From contig JBQVOK010000001.1 of the NCBI GenBank assembly GCA_052437175.1, positions 372,001 to 436,000 of the forward strand: a stretch of DNA of 64,000 nt, given 5' to 3'. Shown here piece by piece: positions 49,018 through 58,148 of the stretch. How positions within the stretch are numbered: the stretch's first letter is position 1; every line of letters begins with the position of its first letter. The notes under the pieces were generated by a model. The model searched no databases. It was not told where the DNA came from and saw only the letters and a program-made list of their open reading frames with translations. The position numbers and the translations under genes were made by a program. This DNA is from JACVCJ01 sp052437175 (GTDB taxonomy: Bacteria; Bacteroidota; Bacteroidia; CAIKAF01).

Positions 49018-49209
49018 ATGCAGAAATACAGAAGATCCCGTTTTGGTTTTCTTTTTCCGAAATCTTCTTTTTTAATTGGCATGGGCAGTGTTCTGAATAT
49101 TGTCGGCAGTTATTCCCGCTTCAGAGATTCTCTGAAAGACCCGGATGCAGATGCAAAGGCCCTTGCTTCAGACTGGGAGGCCATCGGAACGATTTCCGTG
49201 CAGCCATGA
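49018..49209 (+). CDS. Small conserved-looking protein paired with DUF2335 gene
   Basis: 63 residues. The N-terminus is basic with a short hydrophobic part (FLFPKSSFLIGMGSVLNI), followed by an acidic tail with DADAKALASDWEAIG. I have the impression of a recurrent small Bacteroidota protein with SFLxGMGSVLNI and SDWxxIG, but cannot confirm it here. It precedes the DUF2335 gene by 40 bases on the same strand. The sequence is more A/T-rich than neighbours. Function unknown. Confidence 0.6.
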   Translation: MQKYRRSRFGFLFPKSSFLIGMGSVLNIVGSYSRFRDSLKDPDADAKALASDWEAIGTISVQP

Positions 49210-49249
49210 ACGGGTTCGATAAAACGCAGGAACAAGGCTAAATTTCCGG

Positions 49250-49720
49250 ATGGTTGAAGACTCCAACCCCGTGCAGACCGAAACCATTTCTGCCGGAGCC
49301 GTACCGGAAGCCGTAAAACAAAAAAACTCCGGACTTCCTCAATCGGATGACGATAGGGAGCTGTCACAGGCTTTTATAAGTACAACCGTACACGAAGCGT
49401 TCCGTGGCCCGATGCCCCCGCCCATATTATTTACGGAATACAACGAAGTGATAAAAGACGGGGCCGAACGGGTGTTTGAAATGGCTCAGAAACAGGTATT
49501 GCACAGGATGCAGCTGGAAAATTATGCAATAAAGGAAGAACTGAAACAAAGCCGCAACGGACAGCTGTTCGGGTTTGTGCTGAGCCTGACAGGTCTTTCC
49601 CTGGCGACCCTGTTTGCGATGTCGGACCGTGAAATGCTTGCCGGTATTTTTGGAACGACTACCGTAATCGGCCTCGTAACAGTGTTTGTGATCGGAAAGC
49701 GTATGCGGCAGAAAGATTAG
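49250..49720 (+). CDS. DUF2335 membrane protein
   Basis: 156 residues. The core FRGPMPPPILFTEYNEVIKD followed by GAERVFEMAQKQVLHRMQLE is the pattern of DUF2335 proteins, and two C-terminal membrane segments follow (~107-123 and ~130-148). The N-terminal ~50 residues are polar and probably disordered. DUF2335 proteins occur sporadically in bacteria and phage-like contexts without known function. It forms an apparent two-gene unit with the 63-residue gene upstream. Confidence 0.8.
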   Translation: MVEDSNPVQTETISAGAVPEAVKQKNSGLPQSDDDRELSQAFISTTVHEAFRGPMPPPILFTEYNEVIKDGAERVFEMAQKQVLHRMQLENYAIKEELKQSRNGQLFGFVLSLTGLSLATLFAMSDREMLAGIFGTTTVIGLVTVFVIGKRMRQKD

Positions 49721-49805
49721 GCGTAAAAAGAGAGATGCGGAATAGCCTCTTCAGGCATTGGGATTTCCCGCAAAAATCTGTTTCCTTTGTGCAAAATTTA
49801 CAGGC

Positions 49806-50618
49806 ATGAACTGGAAAGACAAAGTGGTGATCGTAACGGGAGCAAGTTCGGGCATAGGAAAGGCCTATACCGAAGCCTTTGCCGCCGCCGGGGCTGCCGT
49901 GGTCATGGCCGCGCGTAACGCCGAAGCCATGGAGGAGATACGCCGGAACCTGGAACAGAAAGGCACCCGTACCCTGGTGGTCAAGGCCGATGTAAGCCAG
50001 GAAGAAGACTGCCGCATACTGATCGAAAAAACCCTCGAGGTCTTCGGCCGCATCGATATCCTGGTGAACAACGCCGGTATTTCTATGCGTTCTTTGCTCG
50101 AAGAGACCGATCTTTCGGTGATCCGCCGCCTGATGGACGTGAATTTCTGGGGCATGGTATACTGCACCAAATACGCCCTGCCGCACCTGCTGGCCAGCCG
50201 GGGAAGTGTGGTAAGTGTTTCTTCCATTGCCGGTTACAAAGGTTTGCCGGCCCGCAGCGGTTACAGCGCTTCCAAGTTTGCCATGCAGGGTTTTATGGAA
50301 AGCCTGCGCATCGAAAACCTGAAAAGAGGCCTGCACGTACTGATCGTATGTCCCGGGTTTACCGCCAGTAATATACGCAATGTAGCCCTGAAGGGAGACG
50401 GCAGCGCCCAGGGAGAGACCCCGCGCGATGAAGGCCGCATGATGCAGCCCGAAGAAGTGGCCGGGCATACCTTACGTGCCATCGTACGCAGAAAAAATAC
50501 ACTGATACTTACCGGTCAGGGCAAAATGACCGTTTTACTGAATAAATTTTTTCCTAAGTTTATGGATAAAATGGTGTACAACACCATGGCCAAAGAACCC
50601 GATTCACCCTTTACATAA
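49806..50618 (+). CDS. Short-chain dehydrogenase/reductase (SDR) family oxidoreductase
   Basis: 270 residues of a classical SDR: nucleotide loop VIVTGASSGIGKAY, NNAGISM, catalytic Ser in SVSSIAGYKG and the YxxxK pair in YSASKFAMQGF. The C-terminal extension (MMQPEEVAGHTLRAIVRRKN) fits the dehydrogenase/reductase SDR7B-like group that acts on lipids or steroids. The ATG at 49806 begins the Rossmann fold directly; the open frame upstream has no similarity. The next gene begins immediately after its stop. Confidence 0.9.
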   Translation: MNWKDKVVIVTGASSGIGKAYTEAFAAAGAAVVMAARNAEAMEEIRRNLEQKGTRTLVVKADVSQEEDCRILIEKTLEVFGRIDILVNNAGISMRSLLEETDLSVIRRLMDVNFWGMVYCTKYALPHLLASRGSVVSVSSIAGYKGLPARSGYSASKFAMQGFMESLRIENLKRGLHVLIVCPGFTASNIRNVALKGDGSAQGETPRDEGRMMQPEEVAGHTLRAIVRRKNTLILTGQGKMTVLLNKFFPKFMDKMVYNTMAKEPDSPFT

Positions 50619-51188
50619 ATGCAGAAGAAGCCTTTTCTTACAGACCGTATCCGTTACCGTTACCGCAAGTTCCTGCTGTGGTTCATACCGGTACGCGTAT
50701 ACGTGCTGCATACCCCGCTCGATCCGGATGAGATCAGCAAAAGGCTTACCCGCATCATTAAGGTATACCGCTGGTATTTTCTGTGGGCCCCCGATACCGG
50801 CGACAAAAAATATTCCGGGCGTTTCGAGCCCAATGCCTTTACAGCCATCAAGACCAATCCCTACGGCGTGAACCGCAGCATCAAGATCATCGGGAATTTT
50901 TTCATGGTAGACGAAAAGATCTACGTACGCCTCATTCTTTCCAATCCGTTTGGCATACTGAATATTACCCTGCTGGGTATCGTTTATATACTGCTGCTGC
51001 TGTTCCGGGTAGCGCCCTTCCATTCGTTGCTGGCCAATATGGGCCTGTACCTGCTGCCGCTGCTTATGGTCTACTTTGCAACCAATATTTCCTTTCAGCG
51101 TATATATAAGAAGGAAAAGGTGAATTTTTTCAAGCTTTTTAAAGGCCGCCGGCTGAAAGACGATGAAATTACCCGGCTTGGAATCTGA
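50619..51188 (+). CDS. Membrane protein of unknown function
   Basis: 189 residues. A basic N-terminus (RIRYRYRKF) and a polar domain to ~100 precede two hydrophobic segments at about 112-129 and 136-156; the C-terminus is again basic. I recognise no family. It starts right after the SDR stop and overlaps the shikimate kinase gene by 26 bases, so the three genes are likely one operon. Confidence 0.8.
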   Translation: MQKKPFLTDRIRYRYRKFLLWFIPVRVYVLHTPLDPDEISKRLTRIIKVYRWYFLWAPDTGDKKYSGRFEPNAFTAIKTNPYGVNRSIKIIGNFFMVDEKIYVRLILSNPFGILNITLLGIVYILLLLFRVAPFHSLLANMGLYLLPLLMVYFATNISFQRIYKKEKVNFFKLFKGRRLKDDEITRLGI

Positions 51189-51684
51189 ACGTATATGGAT
51201 CACGGGCATGCCCTTCAGCGGTAAAAGCTCTGCCGCCCGAAAACTGGCATCCCTGCTGCATTGGCAACGGACCGATACCGATGCACAGATCGAAAAGGAC
51301 ACGGGCATGAGCGTTCCGCAAATTTTTGCGTCCCTGGGCGAACTGGAATTCCGCCGTAAAGAAAAGGAACTGACCGAGATGTTATGTTCTGCGCAACACC
51401 GGGTTATTTCCACCGGGGGCGGATTACCTGTCTTTTACGGCAATATGGATACCATGTTGCAGAACGGTACCGTAGTGTTCCTGAATACATCGGTGGAGAT
51501 CATTGCGCAGCGTTCCCTGGAACATAGCGACCGGCCTTTGGTGCGTGCCGTGGAGGAAACACTGGAAGCCCGCGTCGATTTTTTCCGCAAGATGTTGTTC
51601 GAGCGCCTGCCTTACTACGGGAAAGCCCATTATACCTTCGGTTCCGAAAAAGCCCTGCTGGAATGGGGCCAAACCCTGTTGTAG
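51163..51684 (+). CDS. aroK: Shikimate kinase
   Basis: 173 residues, normal length. P-loop GMPFSGKSSAARKLA, substrate-binding DTDAQIEKDTGMSVPQIF with the Asp pair, GELEFRRKE, VISTGGGLP and the lid/adenine arginine in DRPLVR. It phosphorylates shikimate in the pathway to aromatic amino acids. The P-loop reads GMPFSGKS where GxxGSGKS is common, an acceptable variant. No other aro gene is in the window. Confidence 0.9.
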   Translation: MKLPGLESERIWITGMPFSGKSSAARKLASLLHWQRTDTDAQIEKDTGMSVPQIFASLGELEFRRKEKELTEMLCSAQHRVISTGGGLPVFYGNMDTMLQNGTVVFLNTSVEIIAQRSLEHSDRPLVRAVEETLEARVDFFRKMLFERLPYYGKAHYTFGSEKALLEWGQTLL

Positions 51685-51704
51685 TATTATTGAGGGGAAT
51701 ATTG

Positions 51705-51712
51705 TAGGTTTG
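51705..51712 (+). promoter_or_regulatory. -7 promoter box TAGGTTTG
   Basis: Exact TAnnTTTG match 4 bases before the ATG at 51717; the transcript would be leaderless. Confidence 0.55.
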
Positions 51713-51716
51713 AAAG

Positions 51717-52190
51717 ATGAAAAACATCCTTTTTTTCCTGCTGCTTTTACCTGTGCCTGCCGTATATGCGCAAAAAGCGATGCCCGTACTGCAGCTGATC
51801 GTGATACAGAACGGAGATACCCTGCACGGCAGCGGGGATGAACCTAAACTGCTTTTTTCAGGAAGCGGGGAAACGGATGTGTACGAACGGCATGTATCGT
51901 ATTTCGAACCGGAAAAGATCAGGGGCCGAAAATACAATACCCTGCGTATTTTAACCGCTACGCTGGACCTGCACATTGCTACGGCAAAGCCTGACGAATA
52001 TTTCGACACGTATTTTCCCGCGATCTACCCGGTAAACAAACTCATTGTAAACTATTACCCCCGGGCCGATGAAAAAACCTGGAAACGCCTGGTAAAAATG
52101 CAGGCCTGGACGGGTACACAGGATGTTATTGTCTGGTCCACGGCCTTTTCAGATTCCGAGGTGATCAATATACGTACTTCGGCCCGCTGA
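51717..52190 (+). CDS. Exported protein of unknown function
   Basis: 157 residues with a signal peptide (LLLLPVPAVYAQ). The mature part is mixed alpha/beta with several tyrosines and no motif that I recognise. It has its own promoter box and converges on the acyl-CoA synthetase with 2 bases between stops. Probably periplasmic. Confidence 0.72.
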   Translation: MKNILFFLLLLPVPAVYAQKAMPVLQLIVIQNGDTLHGSGDEPKLLFSGSGETDVYERHVSYFEPEKIRGRKYNTLRILTATLDLHIATAKPDEYFDTYFPAIYPVNKLIVNYYPRADEKTWKRLVKMQAWTGTQDVIVWSTAFSDSEVINIRTSAR

Positions 52191-52192
52191 GC

Positions 52193-54058
52193 TCAGGCCA
52201 GGGCGGCGATCTCGCTTAATACCTGTACATCTTCAATGGTACCGGGCACCGTATATTCCGTATGATTCATGATGGCCCGCAGGATATTGCGCAGTATTTT
52301 ACCGCTGCGGGTCTTGGGCAAGCGTTTTACAAATAACACTTTTTTCAGGGCGGCCACCGGACCAATATCCCGGCGTATGGACTGCACGATCTCCTGTTCC
52401 AGCAGAGCATGCGTGTTTTGTACACCGTCTTTCAGCACTACAAAGGCCAGGGGTACTTCGCCTTTCAGGTCGTCGTGCACGCCGATCACGGCACATTCGG
52501 CCACGGCAGGATGTGCCGCCACAATTTCCTCCATTTCGGCCGTAGAAAGACGGTGTCCGGCCACATTGATGATATCGTCCACCCGGCCCGTGATGTAAAA
52601 ATAGCCTTCTGTATCGGCATAACCGCCGTCGCCGGTAAAATAATAGCCCGGGAAACGGCTGAGGTAGCCGTTCACAAAACGGGGATGATTCTGCCACAGG
52701 GTTTGCAGGCAGCCGGGCGGCAGCGGCAGCTTGACGGCCACGTAACCGGCTTCTCCGGCAGCGGCTTCTGTGCCGTCCTCGCGCAGGATGCGTATATCGT
52801 AGCCACAAACGGGGCGTGCAGAAGAGCCGGGCTTCACGGGCAAAAGTTCCAGTCCGGCCATATTGGCCAGCATGGGCCAGCCGCTTTCGGTCTGCCACCA
52901 GTGGTCGATCACAGGGCGCTGCAGCAACTCCCCGGCCCATTGCAGGGTAGCTACGTCGCAACGTTCACCGGCCAGGAAGAGCAGGCGCAGCGAGGAAACA
53001 TCGTAGCTGCGAAAGAGCTGAGCCTCCGGGTCTTCTTTGCGTATGGCACGTATGGCTGTGGGCGCTGTAAAGAATACGTTCACCCGGTGCTGTTCGATCA
53101 CCCGCCAGAAAGCACCGGCATCGGGTGTGCGTACGGGTTTGCCTTCGTACAGTATGCCGGTGGCGCCCATCATCAGCGGACCGTATACAATGTAGGAATG
53201 GCCCACGACCCAGCCTACATCCGAAGCGGCCCAGAAAACATCGTCCGGCTTCAGTGCATATACGTATTTCATGGAATAGTGCAGGGCTACGGCATGTCCG
53301 CCGTTATCGCGTACAATGCCCTTGGGTTTGCCGGTGGTGCCTGACGTATACAATACGTACAGCGGGTCCGAAGAGGCTACTTCGATACAGGGCACCGCTT
53401 GTGAACGGGTTTCCAGCTCTTCAAAATCGAGAAAGTAGGAGGGCGGTGTTTCCTGCAACCCGGGCCGGTTGTAGCTGATGATGTGCTGTGGTTTGTGTTT
53501 GGCTTCTTCGATCGCCTTAAAGACCATGGGATGATAGGGAACGATCTTATCGATCTCTATACCAAAATTGGCCGTTATGAGGAGTTTAGGCCGGGCGTCG
53601 TCTATACGTATGGCCAGTTCCCGGGCCGCAAAACCGCCGAAAACCACCGAATGTACGGCCCCGATCCTTGCGCAGGCCAGCATGGCTACGGCCGTTTGCG
53701 GTACCATGGGCATGTAAATAATGACGCGGTCTCCCTTTTCCACACCCAGGGACCTGAGTGCGCCGGCAAAACGGGAAACCTTGTCCAGCAGGGCAGCATA
53801 GCTGTACTTTGTTACCGTTCCGGTCACGGGCGAATCGTAGATCAGTGCGGTCTTTTCGCCCAGTCCGCGTTCCACATGCCGGTCCAGGCACTGGTAAGCC
53901 GTATTCAGTGTGGCGCCGCGGTACCATTCCCATTGGTCGGCATCGCTGTGCAATATTTCTTCCGGTGTGCGGTACCAGCTTACGGCAGCGGCCTGTTCCT
54001 TCCAGAACTGCTGCGGATCGGTAATACTTTTTGTATAGGTGTCCTGATAGGTGCTCAT
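52193..54058 (-). CDS. Propionyl-/acetyl-CoA synthetase (PrpE/Acs type, AMP-forming)
   Basis: 621 residues of the acyl-adenylate family. N-terminal ACAS segment (ITDPQQFWKEQAAAVSWYRT), A3 loop LYTSGTTGKPKGIVRDNGGH, A5 HWWQTESGW, A7/A8 YYFTGDGGYADTEGYFYITG with the hinge Arg, and the catalytic Lys in KTRSGKILR. RDNGGHAVAL is more like PrpE (propionyl-CoA synthetase) than acetyl-CoA synthetase. It makes acyl-CoA from the free acid. The ATG at 54058 matches the family; earlier sequence does not. Confidence 0.88.
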   Translation of the reverse strand: MSTYQDTYTKSITDPQQFWKEQAAAVSWYRTPEEILHSDADQWEWYRGATLNTAYQCLDRHVERGLGEKTALIYDSPVTGTVTKYSYAALLDKVSRFAGALRSLGVEKGDRVIIYMPMVPQTAVAMLACARIGAVHSVVFGGFAARELAIRIDDARPKLLITANFGIEIDKIVPYHPMVFKAIEEAKHKPQHIISYNRPGLQETPPSYFLDFEELETRSQAVPCIEVASSDPLYVLYTSGTTGKPKGIVRDNGGHAVALHYSMKYVYALKPDDVFWAASDVGWVVGHSYIVYGPLMMGATGILYEGKPVRTPDAGAFWRVIEQHRVNVFFTAPTAIRAIRKEDPEAQLFRSYDVSSLRLLFLAGERCDVATLQWAGELLQRPVIDHWWQTESGWPMLANMAGLELLPVKPGSSARPVCGYDIRILREDGTEAAAGEAGYVAVKLPLPPGCLQTLWQNHPRFVNGYLSRFPGYYFTGDGGYADTEGYFYITGRVDDIINVAGHRLSTAEMEEIVAAHPAVAECAVIGVHDDLKGEVPLAFVVLKDGVQNTHALLEQEIVQSIRRDIGPVAALKKVLFVKRLPKTRSGKILRNILRAIMNHTEYTVPGTIEDVQVLSEIAALA

Positions 54059-54138
54059 ACGTAGTTCTTCCGCAGCAAGGTAGAGCAATGAACGCATAAA
54101 CAGAAAATAAATCGTGCTAAATTACTATAGGCAGTTTC

Positions 54139-56847
54139 TCAGTTCCCGATGGGGTAGTAGCTGCCCCGCCGCACATTGGCCTTCAGGTCCTGCAGCAGTC
54201 CGGGCTTGGCGCGTATGGTAAACAGTACGCTCGACAGGTTACCGAAGGGGATCCAGTTCAGGTCCATCTGCCAGCAGTGCAGGTTGCGGCTGATACCGAT
54301 GGAGGTGGGTGAAAACTGATTGGTGCGGAAATCGAAACCGGTCTGGAAATCCACTTTCCAGTTGGGCGTTATCGAGAAATCGCCCCGCAGGCCCAGTGCA
54401 TTGGAGACCGTGGCCGAGTCGAAGGCATTGCTGATGTTCAGGTTGTAATTGACCGTGAGGTTATAGGGTATAGTAAAATCGAGGTACAGGTCCCGGTTTT
54501 GCTGGTAGTACTGTATCTCGGCCGGGGTGGTGGTATTGGGGTTGATCACCGGCGATTCCTTGCGTTTACCCACCAGGGCATAGGTTACGCTCACCACAGC
54601 GCTGGTAAGGCGTCCGATGCGTTTATCAGCCTTGTATTGCAGGGTATTGATGCGGTATTTATTGCCGTAAATGTCGCTGTCATACGCATAGGGGTCGAGC
54701 ACGGCAGAGGCTACCAGGCCCAGTTTTCCTTCCAGGTACGAGGTACGGAAGCTGAAGATGAAGGGCTGCAGGCGCAGGCTGTCGGCCAGGAAGTTGTAAG
54801 AGCCGCTGATGGAAAAGGCTTCGATGATCTTGATCTTCTTTTCGCCCGTAAGTGTGTCTTTCGGTGCCCGTACCTTGGCCTCCAGGTTGTTGTTCAGCGA
54901 GAAGGTAACAGATCCCTGCCGCCCGCGTTTGGCCATGCCGTACACGGCCTGCAGGTAGGGGTCAAATGTGCTGAAGGTACCGTTGGTGCCAAAAAATCCG
55001 TAGATATTGGTATTGAAATCAGGATTGTATACAAAACCTACGGTAGGCGTAGCCAGGTAACGGATGGCCTTTACTTTTTCGCTGTTGAACTTAAAGAAGG
55101 CAAATACATTGGTATTCACGTCGGCGCGCAGGTCCCACTCGCCCGAGCGGTAGAAGCCGCGGGTGGTGTCGCGGTCGAACTGCTGGGTCATCTGGTTGAA
55201 CACCGGGTTGAACTTCATGGAGTTCCAGTATTCATAGTAGTTAAAGGCCGGCGTTACGCTGATGTACTTGGCAATTTTAAAGCTGTTGGAAACGGATACC
55301 TGGTGCCGCGCGCCCCATTTGAAGGAGTTGCGGAAACCGTTATTCCATTCCTGGCGCAGCAGGGTGTCCTGCGTGGCGATACGCGCCCCGATGATACTCT
55401 GGTGGTTGATACCGATGCCCTCATACAGCTGGTTGATCCAGCGGGCAGGCCTTTTACGGTTCTTGGGCTTGAAGGGAAAAAAACGGTTGGTATTGAGGGT
55501 AACCTGGGGCAGGGTCATGTCGAACACGCGCGACTGGGTATTCTGGGAGTGACTCAGGGCAATGGCCACGTTGAACGGGGTACGCGGGATCACGAAACCG
55601 TAATTGATGTTCGACTGGAAACCGCTCTGCACGTAGTTGTTGATGTCGAGCGTGGAGTTTTTATTAAAGCCGTTGGTCACAATGTTCACGTCGGCCGAAA
55701 AACTCTGGCCCGGTATACTCTTGGGGTCCTGTATGTGTTTCCACTTAAAGCTGAACTCTCTCGAAATAAAGAAGTTCGCGGTGTCTTTACGGTCGTTCCC
55801 GTTGGCGGCCTCAAAATAGTTGAAGCTCAGCGAGCCGTTCATTTTGTACAGCTGGTTGTAATTGGTGGTGATGCCTGCACCCCAGGAGCCGTTCATGTAG
55901 ATGGTGCCGTAAAAAGCTGCGTCTATCTTGGGCGAAATGGCCCAGTAATAACCCAGTTTGTCCAGTCCGAAGCCGCGCGACTGCAGGTTCACGAACTTGG
56001 GCAGGATCAGGCCTGAGGCCCGGTTCTCCTGGTTGGGGAAAAAGGCAAAAGGCAGTATTACGGGCGTGGGTACGCCTTCTACACAAAAAACGGAGGGCCC
56101 TGCGATCACTCGTTTTTTAGGGATCACCTTGATCTTGTTGGAGGCAATGTGAAAGTGCGGCTCGGCCAGGTTACAGGTGGTGATGCGGCCTTTGTAGGTA
56201 TAAATTACGTCCACCGTATCACCCTTATAGTACTCTTTGGAATATTTAACCCGTTCGCCGTGCAGGAAAGCGTCGCTCTCTTCGGTGATTACCTCGGTGA
56301 CCAGTCCTTTTTTGGTATCGAAATTATAGTCGATGGTACGTGCGGAGAACTGTTTGTCGGCATCGCGGAAATCTGCTTTTTTAATGATGTTGCCCAGGGA
56401 ATCGAGCTCACTTTCGGCATGCAGGGTCTTGGTCTTCATGTCGATCTCGATGTAATGGGCCTTCAGGTTGATGGTACCGTAGGTAACCTCGGCGTTCTTG
56501 TACAGGTATATCTTGCGCTGCCGGGCATCCAGTATAATGCTGTCCTCGGCGTTGTAGTCCACCGGGTTGTCGAGGAATTTTTTCTGCGGCGGTATGGAAA
56601 GGCTGTCCTTCCCGGTTTTGAGGCTGTCGGTCATAACCAGTGAATCGCTTGCCAGACCGGTAGAATCGGTGTTTCCTCCCCGGGTAATAACCAGCGGACC
56701 TTTGCTTTTGGCCGTATCGGTTACGGCAACGGGTTTTCCGCCTCTGCCGCTGACATTCCGTGAGGTTTTACACGAAAATGCCAAAAACAGAGTTATTAAT
56801 ATACAGATATGGAAAACTCGTTTATGTATATAGTATACCTTTCGCAA
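54139..56847 (-). CDS. lptD: LptD-like LPS-assembly outer-membrane protein
   Basis: About 902 residues. An OstA-like jellyroll (~95-260: DARQRKIYLYKNAEVTYGTI, NLKAHYIEIDMKTKTLHAES) is followed by a large barrel region ending YYPIGN, the Bacteroidota form of LptD, which inserts LPS into the outer leaflet. The N-terminus ends its hydrophobic part with LFLAFSC, which reads as a lipobox. No ATG exists in the first part; a TTG at 56847 or 56892 must serve. An exact TAGTTTTG box at 56880-56887 favours 56847. It is divergent from the amidase gene. Confidence 0.85.
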   Translation of the reverse strand: MRKVYYIHKRVFHICILITLFLAFSCKTSRNVSGRGGKPVAVTDTAKSKGPLVITRGGNTDSTGLASDSLVMTDSLKTGKDSLSIPPQKKFLDNPVDYNAEDSIILDARQRKIYLYKNAEVTYGTINLKAHYIEIDMKTKTLHAESELDSLGNIIKKADFRDADKQFSARTIDYNFDTKKGLVTEVITEESDAFLHGERVKYSKEYYKGDTVDVIYTYKGRITTCNLAEPHFHIASNKIKVIPKKRVIAGPSVFCVEGVPTPVILPFAFFPNQENRASGLILPKFVNLQSRGFGLDKLGYYWAISPKIDAAFYGTIYMNGSWGAGITTNYNQLYKMNGSLSFNYFEAANGNDRKDTANFFISREFSFKWKHIQDPKSIPGQSFSADVNIVTNGFNKNSTLDINNYVQSGFQSNINYGFVIPRTPFNVAIALSHSQNTQSRVFDMTLPQVTLNTNRFFPFKPKNRKRPARWINQLYEGIGINHQSIIGARIATQDTLLRQEWNNGFRNSFKWGARHQVSVSNSFKIAKYISVTPAFNYYEYWNSMKFNPVFNQMTQQFDRDTTRGFYRSGEWDLRADVNTNVFAFFKFNSEKVKAIRYLATPTVGFVYNPDFNTNIYGFFGTNGTFSTFDPYLQAVYGMAKRGRQGSVTFSLNNNLEAKVRAPKDTLTGEKKIKIIEAFSISGSYNFLADSLRLQPFIFSFRTSYLEGKLGLVASAVLDPYAYDSDIYGNKYRINTLQYKADKRIGRLTSAVVSVTYALVGKRKESPVINPNTTTPAEIQYYQQNRDLYLDFTIPYNLTVNYNLNISNAFDSATVSNALGLRGDFSITPNWKVDFQTGFDFRTNQFSPTSIGISRNLHCWQMDLNWIPFGNLSSVLFTIRAKPGLLQDLKANVRRGSYYPIGN

Positions 56848-56879
56848 ATTGCGGGTTATTTTGTATTCTGAATTTTCGC

Positions 56880-56887
56880 CAAAACTA
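56880..56887 (-). promoter_or_regulatory. -7 promoter box TAGTTTTG of lptD (minus strand)
   Basis: Exact TAnnTTTG match between the two possible TTG starts of lptD, 20 bases before the start of the divergent amidase; the two promoters must overlap. Confidence 0.55.
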
Positions 56888-56906
56888 AACAAAAACGTCC
56901 GGGTGT

Positions 56907-58085
56907 ATGAAAAATAGGAAAAAGATTGCCGTATCGGCTGCCGTTATTTTTTTGTTAAGTGCTTGCGGACTGATCATTTCGGTGTTTTCTGCCGGGAAAA
57001 ACGGAGTTCAGGAAGAAATATTGCCGAACGATGATAAAGTAAACGTAGTATGTATAGATCCGGGCCATGGCGGTCACGATCCGGGCTGTCACGGCGCTTC
57101 GGTACACGAAAAGAACATTGCCCTGGCCATTGCCCTGAAACTGGGTGCACAGATCGAAAAACAATACCCCGACGTAAAGGTGATCTATACCCGTAAAACG
57201 GACGTATTCGTAGAACTGCACAAACGCGCCGAGATCGCCAATAAGGCCGGTGCCGACCTGTTCATCTGCATACACTGCAATGCGGGCCCGTCTGAGGCCA
57301 GCGGAAGCGAAACATACGCCCTCGGACTGCACAAGACCGAGGCCAACCTGGCCGTGGCCAAACGGGAGAACGACGTGGTAATGATGGAAGGCGATTACCA
57401 GAAGAACTACGACGGTTTCGACGTAAATTCACCCGAAGGGTCCATTATTTTTTCGCTCTACCAGAACGCCTACCTGAACCGCAGTCTTTCGTTCGCGGCC
57501 AAATGCCAGAAATATTTCAAGCAGGATGCCCAGCGTAACGACCGCGGCGTAAAACAGGCCGGCTTCCTGGTGCTGTGGAAATCGGCCATGCCTGCCGTAC
57601 TTATCGAAACCGGTTTCCTTACCAATGTAAAAGAAGAAAAATACCTGATGGAGAGCGCCAACCAGGACGTAATGGCCACCAGTATCTTCAAGGCATTTTC
57701 GGAATACAAGGCCGAGATCGAAGGCAGTGTGGTTACCGTAAAACCGCCGGTAAACAACGATAAACCCAACGACAACGACAATAAGGGCCAAAAAACAGAA
57801 GGAAAACCTTCTGCGGAGAACGAGGTTACGTACCGGGTCCAGTTCATGTCCATCCCGGATAAACTGCCTTCTACCGACAGCCGCATCCGCAACCTGGAAG
57901 ACGTGGTGATGTACCGCAACGGAAACCTGTACAGCTATACCTCGGGCCGTTTCAAAAATATGGACGAAGCCACTCAGCACCAGGCATTTGTGCGCAAAAA
58001 CGGGTACAAGGATGCCTTTGTGGTTGTGTTTAAAGGCGAAACGCGCATTACCCTGCGTGAAGCTCAGGCTTTATCGGCAAATTAA
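56907..58085 (+). CDS. N-acetylmuramoyl-L-alanine amidase (AmiC type) with C-terminal SPOR-like region
   Basis: 392 residues. An N-terminal hydrophobic anchor or lipoprotein signal (IFLLSACG), then an Amidase_3 domain (~45-270): CIDPGHGGHDPGCHG with the first zinc His, EKNIALAIALKLG, CIHCNAG, VLIETGFLTN with the catalytic Glu. A polar linker and ~75 residues follow, with TYRVQFM, SYTSGRFKNMDEA and GYKDAFVVVF, a SPOR-like fold that binds denuded septal peptidoglycan. It cleaves the cell wall between daughter cells. Length and layout are usual for Bacteroidota. Confidence 0.9.
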   Translation: MKNRKKIAVSAAVIFLLSACGLIISVFSAGKNGVQEEILPNDDKVNVVCIDPGHGGHDPGCHGASVHEKNIALAIALKLGAQIEKQYPDVKVIYTRKTDVFVELHKRAEIANKAGADLFICIHCNAGPSEASGSETYALGLHKTEANLAVAKRENDVVMMEGDYQKNYDGFDVNSPEGSIIFSLYQNAYLNRSLSFAAKCQKYFKQDAQRNDRGVKQAGFLVLWKSAMPAVLIETGFLTNVKEEKYLMESANQDVMATSIFKAFSEYKAEIEGSVVTVKPPVNNDKPNDNDNKGQKTEGKPSAENEVTYRVQFMSIPDKLPSTDSRIRNLEDVVMYRNGNLYSYTSGRFKNMDEATQHQAFVRKNGYKDAFVVVFKGETRITLREAQALSAN

Positions 58086-58148
58086 CCCGTTCTATTTGCG
58101 TTTTAGCCCGGAATCTCCTATAATTGTGCTACCAATAAACATTACGCC

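Noticed and set aside
54499..56016. Plus-strand open frame of 505 codons opposite lptD
   Set aside because: Antisense shadow; valine/glycine-rich with no domain pattern.
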